Assembly (NCBI GenBank): GCA_046498365.1
Contig: JAWOAV010000031.1
Coordinates: 1-8,082 of the forward strand
Direction: 5' to 3'
DNA from: B1SED10-16 sp046498365
GTDB taxonomy: Bacteria; Desulfobacterota; Desulfobacteria; Desulfobacterales; Desulfosalsimonadaceae
Length of the DNA: 8,082 nucleotides
Shown: positions 7,354 to 8,082 of the stretch, in pieces
Position numbering within the stretch: the first letter of the stretch is position 1
Layout: each line of letters begins with the position of its first letter
The notes under the pieces: model-generated
Told to the model about the DNA's origin: nothing
Seen by the model: the letters and a program-made list of their open reading frames with translations, nothing else
The model's database searches: none
Position numbers and translations under genes: made by a program

Positions 7354-7382
7354 CATCGTTGGGTTGCAGTGAATTTCTCCAT
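7245..7382 (-). CDS. Possible 45-residue basic protein read out of the repeat
   Basis: ATG 7382 opens a 45-codon frame to TGA 7247-7245, most of it within the palindromic repeat. The product is basic and rich in Lys, Arg and Trp, for example QRWWNRKKS (8-16) and TPWRDKIKARAIFEG (24-38). An AAAGG lies 5 nt before the ATG. Most of the frame is repeat sequence, so identical-looking peptides would appear wherever the repeat occurs whether or not they are made. I cannot assign a function and favour a by-product of the repeat. Confidence 0.2.
   Translation of the reverse strand: MEKFTATQRWWNRKKSILDGKVITPWRDKIKARAIFEGLSVLSRT
7300..7315. repeat. Perfect 16-bp palindrome inside the repeat
   Basis: TCACGCCATGGCGTGA is self-complementary across all 16 bases. 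It lies between the internal hairpin and the right terminal repeat. It could be a protein-binding dyad or simply part of the element's folded structure. Confidence 0.6.
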
Positions 7383-7639
7383 GATCGCCTTTATGCCGGG
7401 ACTTTATTCACAACCAGACGGATCATTGCGGTCTTTTTTCAGTGCTTTCGGCTAAAGTAAAACGTAACTGAAAAAAATCAGACGGGGTATACCCGGGATC
7501 CTGTATTGCTGGCAGATAAAAACTGTAGATTAACGCCGACGCCATTTTTGCGCCCCTACTGCTAGGCGGAAAGTCCATTTGCGAAAGCCGGGGATATTTT
7601 CCTGGTGCAGCAGGCTTTTCTCTGAAGCGCCCCGCCGGC
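7362..7639. other. Intergenic stretch, mostly unassigned; possible upstream part of a structured leader
   Basis: No credible protein frame. A 144-codon minus-strand frame across 7423-7857 has no family features and overlaps the hairpin and promoter described below, so it is not called. A 10-bp palindrome GGGTATACCC is at 7485-7494. GGTGC at 7604-7608 can pair with GCACC at 7638-7642 and would compete with the terminator-like stem that follows. I see no strong promoter on either strand here, nor a riboswitch class I can name. Confidence 0.4.
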
Positions 7640-7705
7640 ACCGATGGGCCGTGGAATTTCGGACATACCGCCATCTGTCCGGAAATCGGTTTTCTTTTCA
7701 TTTTT
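7640..7705 (+). terminator. Two-tier hairpin with T-rich tail (terminator or attenuator) before the P-type ATPase gene
   Basis: The outer stem ACCGAT (7640-7645) with ATCGGT (7685-7690) is 6 bp. The inner stem at 7657-7665 with 7676-7684 is 9 bp with one G-T pair, including CGGACA/TGTCCG. The loop is 10 nt. The left side carries an 11-nt bulge (7646-7656) and the right side has none. The tract TTTTCTTTTC then A and five T (7690-7705) follows immediately. The orientation is plus, yet no plus-strand gene lies upstream within 2 kb, so it either ends an unannotated RNA or is an attenuator in the ATPase leader. Confidence 0.6.
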
Positions 7706-7731
7706 GACAGATGTTTTGGAACCATTATCCT
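7704..7731 (+). promoter_or_regulatory. Candidate sigma70 promoter for the P-type ATPase gene
   Basis: A perfect -35 box TTGACA (7704-7709), a 16-nt spacer and TATCCT (7726-7731, four of six consensus bases). A second AT-rich hexamer TATAAA starts at 7731 but with a 21-nt spacer. Transcription would begin near 7738, giving a leader of about 120 nt before ATG 7862. The -35 box overlaps the last T run of the preceding terminator-like element. Confidence 0.5.
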
Positions 7732-7846
7732 ATAAAAAGAGCATGGCATAAAATACGGATAACCTTCTACATTACAGAAATACACAGCGAAAATCCAAGA
7801 ACACCGATTTCCGGCGGTCATATTGTCCTGGAAAGCATTCTGACGC

Positions 7847-7851
7847 AAGGA
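7847..7851 (+). promoter_or_regulatory. Ribosome binding site of the P-type ATPase gene
   Basis: AAGGA with a 10-nt spacer to ATG 7862. The spacing is long, but an in-frame TGA lies seven codons upstream of this ATG and no other start codon intervenes. Confidence 0.45.
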
Positions 7852-7861
7852 ACGCACTTAC

Positions 7862-8082
7862 ATGGGTGAAGAAACACAAGCGATTGAGAAGCAAAAAAGT
7901 AGCGACACCGCGCCCTGGCATGCCATGACCGGCGAGGAGGTATTGTCGTCGCTCAGCGTGGATGACGTTGGGCTGACCATGGCTGAGGCCAGCCGGCGGC
8001 TGGAGAAATACGGCCCAAACAAGCTGCCTGAAAAGAAAACAGCAGGCCCCCTGAAACGCTTTTTCCGCCAGTTCCAGAACGT
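7862..8082 (+). CDS. Cation-transporting P-type ATPase, N-terminal part (runs off right edge)
   Basis: The first 73 complete codons carry the cation-ATPase N-terminal domain typical of P2-type pumps (bacterial Ca2+-ATPase-like and relatives). They show PWHAMTGEEVLSSL (18-31), GLTMAEASRRLEKYGPNKLP (37-56) and then FFRQFQNV (67-74, the last codon split by the edge), which leads into the first membrane helix of such pumps. The membrane helices, the phosphorylation motif DKTGT and the ion-site residues lie beyond the window, so the ion cannot be told. It is divergent from ppsA. Upstream lie a TTGACA promoter and a terminator-like hairpin that may control it. Confidence 0.9.
   Translation, partial: MGEETQAIEKQKSSDTAPWHAMTGEEVLSSLSVDDVGLTMAEASRRLEKYGPNKLPEKKTAGPLKRFFRQFQN

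Noticed and set aside
7604..7645. Resemblance of GCACCGATGG to the 3' part of cyclic-di-GMP riboswitches
   Set aside because: The diagnostic upstream segments of that class are absent, so the match is probably coincidence; no known riboswitch class is claimed.
7423..7857. A 144-codon minus-strand open frame in the divergent intergenic region
   Set aside because: No family-like motifs, low-complexity composition typical of chance translation, no ribosome site I could support, and it runs across the terminator-like hairpin and the TTGACA promoter of the opposite strand.

Overview
The window reads as an ordinary chromosomal stretch of a Gram-negative, moderately GC-rich bacterium. A Desulfobacterota (Desulfobacterales-like) host is my best guess. 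It rests on the flavour of the LigA, PolX and PpsA proteins and on a palindromic intergenic repeat with CGTAAAAAG ends of a kind I associate from memory with that group; nothing here proves it.

Layout. Bases 1-4552 form a tightly spaced minus-strand cluster, read right to left: a small uracil-DNA-glycosylase-superfamily protein (4097-4552), a two-domain family X DNA polymerase PolX with PHP domain (2303-4021), an NAD+-dependent DNA ligase LigA (203-2278), and an unrecognised protein running off the left edge (1-175). These enzymes cover base removal, abasic-site processing and gap filling, and nick sealing, so the cluster looks like a self-contained base excision repair operon. Very short ORFs sit directly before both the glycosylase and polX starts, which may mean translational coupling. 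Upstream, also on the minus strand, is phosphoenolpyruvate synthase PpsA (4731-7139), separated from the glycosylase by 178 bp.

Bases 7140-7861 are a 722-bp divergent intergenic region between ppsA (minus) and the start of a cation-transporting P-type ATPase (plus, 7862 to the right edge). It holds a 161-bp palindromic, MITE-like repeat with imperfect terminal inverted repeats and an 8-bp direct repeat on each side. A 45-codon ORF reads out of the repeat. A strong two-tier hairpin followed by a T-rich tract points toward the ATPase, with a competing upstream helix (a possible attenuator or riboswitch-like leader, or the terminator of an unannotated small RNA). A sigma70-type promoter immediately follows it.

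The most interesting items are the repair operon with its atypical glycosylase (GQNPG motif, Fe-S cysteines lost) and the structured leader before the P-type ATPase. No rRNA, tRNA, CRISPR array, integrase or transposase gene was seen.
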